A stretch of 34,030 nt of DNA. Origin: an uncultured Clostridia bacterium (GTDB lineage Bacteria; Bacillota; Clostridia; Oscillospirales; Ruminococcaceae). Positions 18,228 to 27,227 of this stretch are shown here, piece by piece. How positions within the stretch are numbered: position 1 is the stretch's first letter; the number at the start of each line of letters is the position of its first letter. Where the stretch lies: assembly GCA_945921515.1 (NCBI GenBank), contig CAMEKR010000007.1, forward strand, positions 1-34,030, in the 5' to 3' direction. The position numbers and the translations under genes are program-made. Below the pieces are notes generated by a model. It searched no databases. It saw nothing but the letters and a program-made list of their open reading frames with translations, and had not been told where the DNA came from.

Positions 18228-18271
18228 ACAATATACGCTTATGGGCAAAACGCCCATAAGCAATATATTGT
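18228..18271 (-). promoter_or_regulatory. Intercistronic extended stem-loop between binding-protein and permease genes
   Basis: ACAATATA-C-GCTTATGGGC-AAAAC-GCCCATAAGC-AA-TATATTGT. Confidence 0.75.
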
Positions 18272-18314
18272 AGTGTTAATCAATAAATTAATTTGTGTTC
18301 AAGAAACTTGATGA

Positions 18315-19766
18315 TTATTCAACTGTGATCTCAGGGAACGCAGCCTTAACCTTCTGCTTGAAGTCAACGATTGCATCGTCCTTAGTAGCAAATGTACCAT
18401 CGAGGTAACCATTTACAGAGTCATTGAAGAAGCCCTTGATCTTGGAGTCATACTTAGTGATGATACCATCCATCTTGATGCCGTCAGCCTGGCTGTAAAG
18501 AATCTGGAACTGATCCTGACCATCCTTAAGGAGAGCGTTCTTGTTTGTCTTAGCATCAACAAGACCCTTCATAACTGTCTTGTTATCGCAGAAGTCACCT
18601 GTTTTTTCAGAGTACTTCTTCATTGTATCAGCGTTAACTGTGAAGAATTCGATGAATTCCTTAGCAAGTGTCTTGCTGTTGCACTTTGTAGAAACGCCGA
18701 GCCATGTGCCGCCCCAGAAGTAGCTTGTAGGACCTGCGCAGAGAGCGAACTTAGCGTCTAAACCAGCTGTGTCACCACCGTCAGAACCGGCTGTGAAGTT
18801 AGAAAGCATTGAACCCTTACCACTTGTAAGACCCCATGTAGAAGCGAACTCGCCCATTGCTGTGCCATCGTTCATAGCTGCATACCAAGCGCCATCCCAC
18901 TGAGGAACGCCTGCCATGTACTTGTTGTCCTTGAAGCTCTTAGCTATGTCATAGAAATCAGTAGCTGTATCCATTTCGAGCTTGCCGTCTACAACCCAAG
19001 CCTTTGTTCTGTTAGCCTGGTAAACCTGCCACAGACCACCTTCAGTAGCTGTTAAAGAGGTCTTGCCGCCGGACTTCTCATATACTGTAGCGGCTGTCTT
19101 CTGGAATGTATCCCAGTCCTTAACGAGTTCCTGCATCTGATCAGGATTCTCAACGCCAAGGTATTCCTTAGCAAGATCTGCATTGTAAAGGAAACCACCG
19201 GGAGCAGCCTGGAATGAAGCACCCTTAAGTACGCCTGCTTCGTTTGTACCGATAGCAACTGTGTAGCCATAAGCATCCTTGTACTGATCTTCTGTAATAC
19301 CTACAGCAGAAAGAGGAGCAGTCAGTTTGTCATCGTTGATGTACTGAAGAATCCAGTCAGCTTCGAGACACATAAGGTCAGCATCGCCGTCACCTTCGAG
19401 GTACTGAGGATACTGGTCACGTCCGCCTTCACCGTTGGAGCCCTGAGCAACAACCTTGATCTTGTCCTCTGAATAGCCCTTTTCTTCGCAGAACAGCTTA
19501 ACCATGTTTCTGATGTCTGAGTTACTCTCCCAAGCAAGGATTGAAAGTGTGTCATCATCATCCTTGAGTTCAACTGCGGGAGTTTCAACCTTTGACTCAT
19601 CGCCACCTGTTGATGATGCATCTGTTGATGTTGTAGATGAAGCATCACCGCTTGCTGTAGAGTTTGCACCGCTTGCTGTAGAGCTTGTAGCGTTGCTTGA
19701 GCAGCCTGCAACTGCGCCGAGAATTGATGCAGATGCTAAAACAGCTGCTAAAATTCTTTTCTTCAT
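18315..19766 (-). CDS. Extracellular solute-binding lipoprotein of sugar ABC transporter
   Basis: MKKRILAAVLASASILGAVAGCSSN lipobox, Ser/Thr-rich linker, solute-binding protein family 1-type body; GGAGG RBS. Confidence 0.92.
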   Translation of the reverse strand: MKKRILAAVLASASILGAVAGCSSNATSSTASGANSTASGDASSTTSTDASSTGGDESKVETPAVELKDDDDTLSILAWESNSDIRNMVKLFCEEKGYSEDKIKVVAQGSNGEGGRDQYPQYLEGDGDADLMCLEADWILQYINDDKLTAPLSAVGITEDQYKDAYGYTVAIGTNEAGVLKGASFQAAPGGFLYNADLAKEYLGVENPDQMQELVKDWDTFQKTAATVYEKSGGKTSLTATEGGLWQVYQANRTKAWVVDGKLEMDTATDFYDIAKSFKDNKYMAGVPQWDGAWYAAMNDGTAMGEFASTWGLTSGKGSMLSNFTAGSDGGDTAGLDAKFALCAGPTSYFWGGTWLGVSTKCNSKTLAKEFIEFFTVNADTMKKYSEKTGDFCDNKTVMKGLVDAKTNKNALLKDGQDQFQILYSQADGIKMDGIITKYDSKIKGFFNDSVNGYLDGTFATKDDAIVDFKQKVKAAFPEITVE

Positions 19767-19998
19767 TGGTAATTCCTCCAGAATTATTCATTTAGTGTAA
19801 TATAGAAGCTATATACACTGCCTGACCTTTCGGTCTCGTTTTTTTGAGGATTATCGAACTCTCTCCGATAGCTCATCGCCCATCCGGCTTATCGCTCTGC
19901 ACTGCAACAACCTTATGAGTTACTGCCGGCTATCACAATTCACCAAAAAGGTTTAATGCCTATCAAAAGATTTGTTCACATTTCTCCTCGTTGCCATA

Positions 19999-20027
19999 AT
20001 GATATCACAGATTTCACAAATTTGCAA
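19999..20027 (-). promoter_or_regulatory. Candidate promoter for sugar ABC operon
   Basis: Minus strand TTGCAA (20027-20022), 17-bp spacer, TATCAT (20004-19999). Confidence 0.5.
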
Positions 20028-20059
20028 TAGTTTTAAGCTCGAAATTTTGTTTTTTTACC

Positions 20060-20225
20060 GTAAACGATTACAAAAAATGATTTTTTGCGTTTTTTTCGTT
20101 AAAATGCACAAAAAATCGTTACACATTTGTAATAAAAGATTAGTAATACGATTACTGATTTTTTCGTTTTTCCGCTTTGTTATCATAAAAATTAGAATTG
20201 TAACGCCGTGTAAACGATTTTACGC
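20060..20225. promoter_or_regulatory. Cluster of LacI-family/cre-like operator candidates
   Basis: GTAAACGATTAC (20060-20071); AATCGTTAC (about 20114-20122); AGTAATACGATTACT (20142-20156, perfect palindromic arms); GTAAACGATTTTAC (about 20210-20223). Confidence 0.5.
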
Positions 20226-20334
20226 TAACTAAGTTCACAAAAAATTTATAAAGTAACAAATGTATATATGTCACAAAAAACAACGTAGCAATTTGTTAAA
20301 AAAGCACAATTTGAGAGTTTTTCTGTTTTTGCAC

Positions 20335-20363
20335 TTGAATTTGCTATTAAAATAATGTAGAAT
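20335..20363 (+). promoter_or_regulatory. Candidate promoter of the purine operon
   Basis: TTGAAT (20335-20340), 17-bp spacer, TAGAAT (20358-20363). Confidence 0.55.
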
Positions 20364-20394
20364 AATAGAGTAGTAAAAACGGAGGAAAGCAACT

Positions 20395-20484
20395 ATGAGT
20401 ATGAATCTTTTAAAACAGCTTAAGACAGCTTCGATACATCACTCATTTTCATTTTGCAAATCTCTGTATTCAAAAGTAGTATAA
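20395..20484 (+). CDS. Putative 29-aa leader peptide MSMNLLKQLKTASIHHSFSFCKSLYSKVV
   Basis: ATG preceded by GGAGGAAAGCAACT; stop TAA (20482-20484) is 7 nt before the terminator stem; too short for the supplied track. Confidence 0.6.
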   Translation: MSMNLLKQLKTASIHHSFSFCKSLYSKVV

Positions 20485-20491
20485 GTGTATT

Positions 20492-20532
20492 TTAAGCTGT
20501 GATTGTTTAACACAGCTTAATTTATTTTTTTT
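20492..20532 (+). terminator. Intrinsic terminator (attenuator) in the purE leader
   Basis: TTAAGCTGTG-ATTGTTTAA-CACAGCTTAA then TTTATTTTTTTT, 18 nt before purE ATG. Confidence 0.8.
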
Positions 20533-20549
20533 GGAAAGGACATTCACCT

Positions 20550-21047
20550 ATGAAAAAAGTTGCAATAGTAATGGGCAGTGATTCCGACCTTCCTGTAGTG
20601 AAGAAGGCTGCCCAGGTTCTTAAAGATTTTGGTATTCCGACCGAGATGAGAGTTCTCTCAGCGCACCGCTGTGCGGCTCAGGTTTCTGACTTTGCCGTAA
20701 ATGCAGAGGATAACGGAATCGGCGTAATAATCGCCGCAGCAGGAAAAGCGGCTCACCTTGCAGGAGCAATTGCAGGTCAGACTCCCCTACCGGTTATCGG
20801 CATACCGATAAAAGCAAGCGCACTTGAAGGAATCGACGCACTTTTATCTACAGTACAGATGCCTGCCGGCGTGCCCGTAGCAACTGTCGCTATCGACGGC
20901 GCCGCAAATGCGGCTTATCTTGCGGTTCAGATACTCGCCGTATCCGATGATGCCCTCATGGATAAGCTTAAGGCTTACCGTGCTTCTCAGACAGCAAAGG
21001 TTCTTGAGGCTGATAAGAAGATGGAGCAGGTTCTTGCCGAACTGTAA
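20550..21047 (+). CDS. purE: N5-carboxyaminoimidazole ribonucleotide mutase
   Basis: [59 protein letters not shown]. Confidence 0.96.
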   Translation: MKKVAIVMGSDSDLPVVKKAAQVLKDFGIPTEMRVLSAHRCAAQVSDFAVNAEDNGIGVIIAAAGKAAHLAGAIAGQTPLPVIGIPIKASALEGIDALLSTVQMPAGVPVATVAIDGAANAAYLAVQILAVSDDALMDKLKAYRASQTAKVLEADKKMEQVLAEL

Positions 21048-21122
21048 TCTGTGTACTATTTTAATATATAATATAATATCATAAAAAATGCGGCACAGCC
21101 GTTTCAAGAAAGGATAAAAACA

Positions 21123-21833
21123 ATGGAAAAGAAAGAACAGCTTTATGAAGGAAAAGCAAAGAAGGTTTACGCTACAGACGACCCCGATCTCGTAATCGTA
21201 TCTTACAAGGATGACGCAACAGCATTCAACGGCCTTAAGAAAGGTACGATCGCAGGCAAGGGTGTTATAAACAACAGAATGACTAACTATATGTTCGGTC
21301 TTCTTGAAAAAGCCGGCGTTCCCACCCATCTTGTAAAGGAACTTAACGACAGAGAAACACTCGTTAAGAAGGTTTCTATAGTACCTCTTGAGGTTATCGT
21401 AAGAAATGTTGCCGCCGGCAGCTTCTCAAAGAAGCTCGGCGTAGAGGAAGGCACAAAGCTTCTCTGCCCTACTCTTGAGTTCAGCTACAAGAACGACGAT
21501 CTCGGCGATCCCTTTATCAACGATTATTATGCGCTGGCTCTCGGACTTGCTACAAAGGAAGAGATCGACCTTATATCCGATTACGCCTTCAAGGTAAACG
21601 CATTTATGGTTGACTTCTTCAAGAAGCTGAATATCGACCTTATCGACTTCAAGATCGAATTCGGTAAGACTTCAGACGGCACTATCATTCTTGCTGACGA
21701 GATTTCTCCCGATACCTGCCGCTTCTGGGACAGCACAACACACGAGAAGCTCGACAAGGATCGCTTCCGTCGTGATATGGGCGGCGTTGAGGACGCTTAC
21801 GCAGAGATTATGAAGCGTCTGATGGGCGAATAA
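21123..21833 (+). CDS. purC: SAICAR synthetase
   Basis: [59 protein letters not shown]. Confidence 0.96.
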   Translation: MEKKEQLYEGKAKKVYATDDPDLVIVSYKDDATAFNGLKKGTIAGKGVINNRMTNYMFGLLEKAGVPTHLVKELNDRETLVKKVSIVPLEVIVRNVAAGSFSKKLGVEEGTKLLCPTLEFSYKNDDLGDPFINDYYALALGLATKEEIDLISDYAFKVNAFMVDFFKKLNIDLIDFKIEFGKTSDGTIILADEISPDTCRFWDSTTHEKLDKDRFRRDMGGVEDAYAEIMKRLMGE

Positions 21834-21864
21834 TACAAATTTAATAGAAAAGGCAGGAATAAAT

Positions 21865-23289
21865 ATGGGCGGATTTTTCGGCGCAGCGTCAAAGAACGAT
21901 TGCGTTACCGATGTTTTTTTCGGAACTGACTATCACTCCCATCTCGGTACACGCAGAGGCGGTATGACGGCATACAGCCCCGAGTACGGCTTCCAGCGTG
22001 CTATCCACAGCATTGAGAACTCACCGTTCAGAACAAAGTTTGAGCAGGACGCAACGGCTATGAGAGGCAAGCTGTGTATCGGCTGTATCAGCGATACCGA
22101 TCCCCAGCCCTTGCTGGTTCGTTCAAAGCTCGGTATTTACTCCGTGTGCAGCGTCGGTATAATCAGAAATGCCGAAGCGCTGTCGGATGAACTGCTTGAA
22201 AGCGGATGTGCAAACTTTGAGACGATGAGCAGCGGAAGCATTAACTCAGGCTCGCTCATAGGTGCGCTCATTGCACAGAAGGATAACTTCACCGACGGAA
22301 TAAGATACGCTCAGAGCAAAATTGAGGGCACAATGTCCCTTATCATTCTGACTAAGGACGGAATTATCGCCGCAAGGGATAAAAACGGCAGACTGCCTAT
22401 TATAGTAGGCAGAAGAAGCGACGGATACTGCGTTTCACTTGAATCCTTCGCATTCCAGAAGCTCGGCTACTCCACATACAAGGAGCTTCGCCCCGGAGAG
22501 ATAGATATGATAACCTCCGACGGATGCGAGGTACTGAGCGAGGGCAGCGATGACAATATGCGGATATGTTCGTTTTTATGGACATATTACGGTTATCCCA
22601 ATGCGGTATATGAGGGCGTAACGGTTGAAACAATGCGTACCCGCAACGGTGAGATAATGGCGGAGAACGATATTAAGAACGGCAAGCTTCCCGATGTAGA
22701 CTATATCTGCGGAATACCCGATTCGGGCGTTCCTCATGCAATAGGTTACGCCAACCGAAGCGGAATACCGTTTGCCCGTCCGTTTATAAAATATACTCCC
22801 ACATGGCCAAGAAGCTTTATGCCGACCAACCAGACAATGAGAAATCAGGTCGCAAAGATGAAGCTGATTCCGGTTCATGAGCTTATAGAGGGTAAAAGAT
22901 TGCTGTTCGTTGACGACAGCATAGTAAGAGGAACTCAGATGAGAGAGACAGTAGAGTTCCTTTATGAAAACGGCGCTAAGGAAGTACACATGAGAAGCGC
23001 CTGTCCTCCGATAATGTACGGCTGTAAGTATCTCAACTTCTCACGCAGTACATCGGAGATGGAACTTATCGCCAGACAGATCATTGATGAAGCCGAGGGT
23101 GCAGACGGTATCAGATTTATCGACGAGTATAGTGACACCAATACCGAAAGAGGCAAAAAGCTCAGAGAAGAGATTTGCCGCAGACTCAAGCTGACATCGC
23201 TTGAATTTCAGTCATTGGAAGGCACTGTACGGGCAATAGGCAAGCCCGAATGCGGACTTTGCACTTATTGCTGGAACGGAAAGGAATGA
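21865..23289 (+). CDS. PurF-like phosphoribosyltransferase paralogue, predicted glutaminase-dead
   Basis: LLFVDDSIVRGTQ PRPP loop, RSACPPIMYGCKY and CGLCTYCW resemble PurF; N-terminus is MGGFFGAAS where PurF has CGVFGVF. Confidence 0.8.
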   Translation: MGGFFGAASKNDCVTDVFFGTDYHSHLGTRRGGMTAYSPEYGFQRAIHSIENSPFRTKFEQDATAMRGKLCIGCISDTDPQPLLVRSKLGIYSVCSVGIIRNAEALSDELLESGCANFETMSSGSINSGSLIGALIAQKDNFTDGIRYAQSKIEGTMSLIILTKDGIIAARDKNGRLPIIVGRRSDGYCVSLESFAFQKLGYSTYKELRPGEIDMITSDGCEVLSEGSDDNMRICSFLWTYYGYPNAVYEGVTVETMRTRNGEIMAENDIKNGKLPDVDYICGIPDSGVPHAIGYANRSGIPFARPFIKYTPTWPRSFMPTNQTMRNQVAKMKLIPVHELIEGKRLLFVDDSIVRGTQMRETVEFLYENGAKEVHMRSACPPIMYGCKYLNFSRSTSEMELIARQIIDEAEGADGIRFIDEYSDTNTERGKKLREEICRRLKLTSLEFQSLEGTVRAIGKPECGLCTYCWNGKE

Positions 23290-24752
23290 CTCCATTGACC
23301 AACGGTTTGCATGAAGAATGCGGCGTATTCGGTGTTTTTGCAAAAGAAAAGACAAATGTTGCCGCAACCACTTATTACGGATTATTTGCTTTACAGCACA
23401 GAGGACAGGAAAGCTGCGGCATTGTTGTGAATGATGACGGAGTTTTCAACTCATACAAGGACACGGGACTTGTAAACGATGTTTTCACTCCCGAGAAGCT
23501 TGAAGGGCTGGGGCTCGGAAATATGGCGGTCGGCCATGTGCGCTACGGTACAACGGGCGCAAACGCCAGACTCAACGCACAGCCAATTCTCGTTAATCAT
23601 TATAAAGGAAGAATGGCGCTTGCTCATAACGGCAACCTTGTAAACACCTATGAGCTTCGCCATGAGCTTGAAAAGCAAGGCTCGATATTCCATACAACAA
23701 GCGACACCGAAGTTATCAGCTATCTGATAACAAAAGAACGGCTTGATGCCCCTTCTATTGAAGAAGCCGTCAACCGTGCGATGAACAGGATAAACGGTGC
23801 ATATTCACTTGTTATCATGTCTCCGGCAAAGCTTATTGCCGCCCGTGACGAAAACGGCTTCAGACCGCTGTGTTACGGTGTTACCGAAGAAGGAACCTAT
23901 ATAGTAGCTTCAGAGAGCTGCGCTCTTGACTCGGTAGGAGCAAAATTTGTAAGAGATATTCTTCCCGGCGAAATAGTAGTATTCGATGAGGACGGCGTCC
24001 GTTCTATCACCGACCATTGCGGCAAGCGTCCGCATACAATGTGCGTATTTGAATACATCTATTTTGCACGCCCCGACTCTGTTATTGAAGGCGCATCCGT
24101 ACATGAGGCAAGGCTGAGAGCAGGAGCTTTCCTTGCGCTTGAGCATCCGGTGCAGGCAGATATCGTAGTAGGCGTTCCCGATTCGGGAATCGACGCGGCG
24201 ATAGGCTACTCGCACCAGTCAGGCATTCCATACGGCATTGGATTTATCAAAAACAAATATATCGGCAGAACCTTTATTTCTCCGGGGCAGTCGTCCCGTG
24301 AGGATAAGGTACGCATAAAGCTGAACGCAGTAGCAAGCATGGTTAAAGGCAAACGTGTTGTGCTTATCGACGACTCTATCGTAAGAGGCACGACAAGCGG
24401 CAGAATAGTAAAGCTGCTTCGTGAGGCAGGCGCTACAGAGGTACACATGAGAGTATCTGCTCCGCCTTTCTTAAACCCCTGCTATTACGGCACGGATATT
24501 GATTCAAGAGACCATCTTATTGCTTGTCATCATACGGTAGAAGAGATAAGCAAAATTATAGGTGCGGACTCTCTGGGATATCTTAGCGTTGACAATGCAA
24601 AGAAGCTCGCAGTTCACACAGGAGGCTGCAGTGACTGCGGATATTGTACCGCTTGCTTCAGCGGAGAGTATCCGACAGATGTACCTACAGAAATGTACAA
24701 GGACAAATTTGACAGAAAAATAAGCGAAAGTAAGACAGAAACCACCAAATAA
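23286..24752 (+). CDS. purF: Amidophosphoribosyltransferase (canonical)
   Basis: Short propeptide MTPLTNGLHEE then CGVFGVF; GHVRYGTTG, AHNGNLVN, VVLIDDSIVRGTT, CGYCTACF. ATG 23286 overlaps upstream TGA and is preferred to track start 23250. Confidence 0.95.
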   Translation: MTPLTNGLHEECGVFGVFAKEKTNVAATTYYGLFALQHRGQESCGIVVNDDGVFNSYKDTGLVNDVFTPEKLEGLGLGNMAVGHVRYGTTGANARLNAQPILVNHYKGRMALAHNGNLVNTYELRHELEKQGSIFHTTSDTEVISYLITKERLDAPSIEEAVNRAMNRINGAYSLVIMSPAKLIAARDENGFRPLCYGVTEEGTYIVASESCALDSVGAKFVRDILPGEIVVFDEDGVRSITDHCGKRPHTMCVFEYIYFARPDSVIEGASVHEARLRAGAFLALEHPVQADIVVGVPDSGIDAAIGYSHQSGIPYGIGFIKNKYIGRTFISPGQSSREDKVRIKLNAVASMVKGKRVVLIDDSIVRGTTSGRIVKLLREAGATEVHMRVSAPPFLNPCYYGTDIDSRDHLIACHHTVEEISKIIGADSLGYLSVDNAKKLAVHTGGCSDCGYCTACFSGEYPTDVPTEMYKDKFDRKISESKTETTK

Positions 24753-24785
24753 GGACTAAGTCCCCAAACGGAAGGAATTAATTTT

Positions 24786-25823
24786 ATGAAGAACAGTTTT
24801 TCAGAAAGCTATAAGGCAGCAGGCGTAGATGTTACCGCAGGCTATGAAGGCGTTCGTCTGATGAAAAAGGATGTAGAGCGCACAAATATTCCGGGCGTAC
24901 TGACCGGTATCGGCGGCTTCGGCGGACTCTTTCAGCCCGATCTTACCGACATCAAGGAGCCGGTGCTCGTATCCGGTACAGACGGCGTAGGCACCAAGCT
25001 GAAATTAGCATTTTTAATGGACAAGCATGATACTATCGGTATAGACGCAGTTGCGATGTGCGTAAACGACATTATCTGCTGTGGTGCAAAGCCCCTCTAC
25101 TTCCTTGACTATATTGCAATCGGCAAAAATGTTCCCGAAAAGGTTGCCGCTATCGTCAAGGGTGTTGCAGACGGCTGTGTGCAGGCAGGCTGTGCCCTTG
25201 TAGGCGGCGAGACAGCCGAGCATCCCGGTATGATGCCCGAAGATGAATACGATATCGCAGGCTACAGCACCGGCATAGTTGACAAGAGCAAGATCATCGA
25301 CAACAGCACCGTAAAAGAAGGAGATATAATCATAGGTCTTGCTTCTACGGGTGTTCATTCAAACGGTTTCTCGCTTGTCAGAAAAGTATTTGATATCAAC
25401 AGCAAGGAAGTTCTTGATGAAATGCTCCCGACCGGCAAAACTCTCGGCGAGACGCTTCTTACTCCCACAAAGATATATGTAAAGCCTATCTTAGAGCTTA
25501 TCTCAAAGATAAATGTCAAGGCTATCTCTCATATCACAGGCGGAGGATTCAATGAGAATATTCCCCGTTCTCTCCCCGACGGATTTACAGCCAAGATTAC
25601 AAAGCACAGCTATGAAGTTCCCTACATATTCAAGCACCTGCAGGAAGTCGGCGGAATATCCGAGCATGATATGTACAATACATTCAATATGGGTATAGGT
25701 ATGACCGTTGTTGTAGATAAGGACGACGCTGACGAAGCTGTAAGCATCCTTCGTTCTGCCGGTGTTGAAAGCTTCTGCATAGGCACGATAATCAAAGGTG
25801 ACGAGGGCATCGTAATAGAATAA
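24786..25823 (+). CDS. purM: Phosphoribosylformylglycinamidine cyclo-ligase
   Basis: [58 protein letters not shown]. Confidence 0.96.
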   Translation: MKNSFSESYKAAGVDVTAGYEGVRLMKKDVERTNIPGVLTGIGGFGGLFQPDLTDIKEPVLVSGTDGVGTKLKLAFLMDKHDTIGIDAVAMCVNDIICCGAKPLYFLDYIAIGKNVPEKVAAIVKGVADGCVQAGCALVGGETAEHPGMMPEDEYDIAGYSTGIVDKSKIIDNSTVKEGDIIIGLASTGVHSNGFSLVRKVFDINSKEVLDEMLPTGKTLGETLLTPTKIYVKPILELISKINVKAISHITGGGFNENIPRSLPDGFTAKITKHSYEVPYIFKHLQEVGGISEHDMYNTFNMGIGMTVVVDKDDADEAVSILRSAGVESFCIGTIIKGDEGIVIE

Positions 25824-25824
25824 T

Positions 25825-26451
25825 ATGAAGAATATCGTTGTTTTGGTTTCGGGCGGCGGAACTAATTTACAGGCGCTTATCGACGCCGAGAAGTCCGAAG
25901 GACCCGGCGGAGGCAAGATAACCTGTGTTATTTCATCAAAGCCCGACGCTTACGCTCTTACAAGAGCCTCTGATAACGGAATAAAAACAAGAGTCCTTGC
26001 ACGAAAGGACTACTCCGATGTTGCCGCTTACAGCAAGGCAATGCGTGACGCTCTTATTGAGGAGAACGCCGATCTCGTAATCTACGCAGGCTTTATGACG
26101 ATACTTGACGAGCAGGTCTGTGACGCTTTCAGATACAAGATGATAAATGTGCATCCTGCACTTATCCCCTCTTTTTGCGGAAAGGGCTACTACGGACTTC
26201 ACGTTCACGAAGAAGCGCTTAAAAAGGGTGTCAAGGTGACGGGAGCTACCGTTCACTTTGTTACTGCAGAGTGCGACGCAGGTCCTATTATACTGCAAAA
26301 GGCGGTAGAAGTAGAAAACGGCGATACCCCCGAAACGCTCCAGAAGCGAGTAATGGAGCAGGCAGAGTGGAAGATACTCCCCCGTGCCGCACGTCTTTTC
26401 TGCGAGGGAAAGATAACCGTAAAAGACGGCATAACTGTAATTGAAGAATAA
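25825..26451 (+). CDS. purN: Phosphoribosylglycinamide formyltransferase
   Basis: VLVSGGGTNLQALID; NVHPALIPSFCGKGYYG; VTGATVHFVTAECDAGPII. Confidence 0.95.
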   Translation: MKNIVVLVSGGGTNLQALIDAEKSEGPGGGKITCVISSKPDAYALTRASDNGIKTRVLARKDYSDVAAYSKAMRDALIEENADLVIYAGFMTILDEQVCDAFRYKMINVHPALIPSFCGKGYYGLHVHEEALKKGVKVTGATVHFVTAECDAGPIILQKAVEVENGDTPETLQKRVMEQAEWKILPRAARLFCEGKITVKDGITVIEE

Positions 26452-27212
26452 TGAACGAAGAAAAATTCAGCGGTAAAGCCGAAATATACGATAAGTACCG
26501 CCCTACCTACCCTGCCGCACTGATTGACATTCTATATAAAGAAATACACGGCGATGAAAACAGACGTGTTGCCGATATCGGCGCAGGAACGGGTATTTTT
26601 ACAAAAGCACTTCTCGGAAAATTCCGCAACGTCACAGCTGTTGAACCGAACGGCGATATGTATTCGGTGCTGAAAGCAAATCTGCCGGAAATTACTGCTG
26701 TACAGAGCAGTGCCGAAAACACCGGGTTGCCATCACATTCGTTTGACCTTATCACCACCGCGCAGGCATTCCACTGGTTTGACAAGGACAGGTTCAGAAA
26801 TGAATGTGCACGTCTTTTAAAACCCGGCGGTAAGCTTGCCGTTGTATGGAACAGACGTGTAAGGAATGATTTTTCGGCAAGACGTGATGAGGTCTGTACG
26901 AAATACTGCGGAACATTCCACACGGGACACGTCTTTATCGGACATAACGGTGTTGATGAAGACAAAGAGGGCGACAGATTTTTCAAAGAAGTATATTTTG
27001 ACGACTGCAAGGTTTTCACATACGATAACCCGTTTCTTATGACAAAAGAACAGTTTATCGGCGATACGCTGTCGCGTTCTTATGCACCGCAAAGCAGTGA
27101 CGGAAATTATAAAGATTTTTTATCGGAGCTTGAAAAAGCTTTTGACGAATTTGTAACGGACGGTCGGGTGACCGTGTTATATCAGACGGTGTGCTATCTC
27201 GGCACACTGTAA
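26451..27212 (+). CDS. Class I SAM-dependent methyltransferase
   Basis: VADIGAGTGIFTKALLGKFRNVTAVEPN motif I; TTAQAFHWFD; start overlaps purN stop by 1 bp. Confidence 0.85.
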   Translation: MNEEKFSGKAEIYDKYRPTYPAALIDILYKEIHGDENRRVADIGAGTGIFTKALLGKFRNVTAVEPNGDMYSVLKANLPEITAVQSSAENTGLPSHSFDLITTAQAFHWFDKDRFRNECARLLKPGGKLAVVWNRRVRNDFSARRDEVCTKYCGTFHTGHVFIGHNGVDEDKEGDRFFKEVYFDDCKVFTYDNPFLMTKEQFIGDTLSRSYAPQSSDGNYKDFLSELEKAFDEFVTDGRVTVLYQTVCYLGTL

Positions 27213-27227
27213 TAAACAGGAGGCTAT

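Noticed and set aside
19504-19800. 98-aa plus-strand ORF opposite the binding-lipoprotein N-terminus
   Set aside because: Complement of the Ser/Thr-rich linker; low complexity, no RBS support.
19972-20232. 86-aa ORF in the AT-rich intergenic region
   Set aside because: Lies over promoter and operator-like sites; F/K/I-rich translation typical of AT-rich non-coding DNA.
20370-20549. Purine or PRPP/ppGpp riboswitch in front of purE
   Set aside because: Could not find the conserved cores of either class; leader ORF plus terminator explains the region better.
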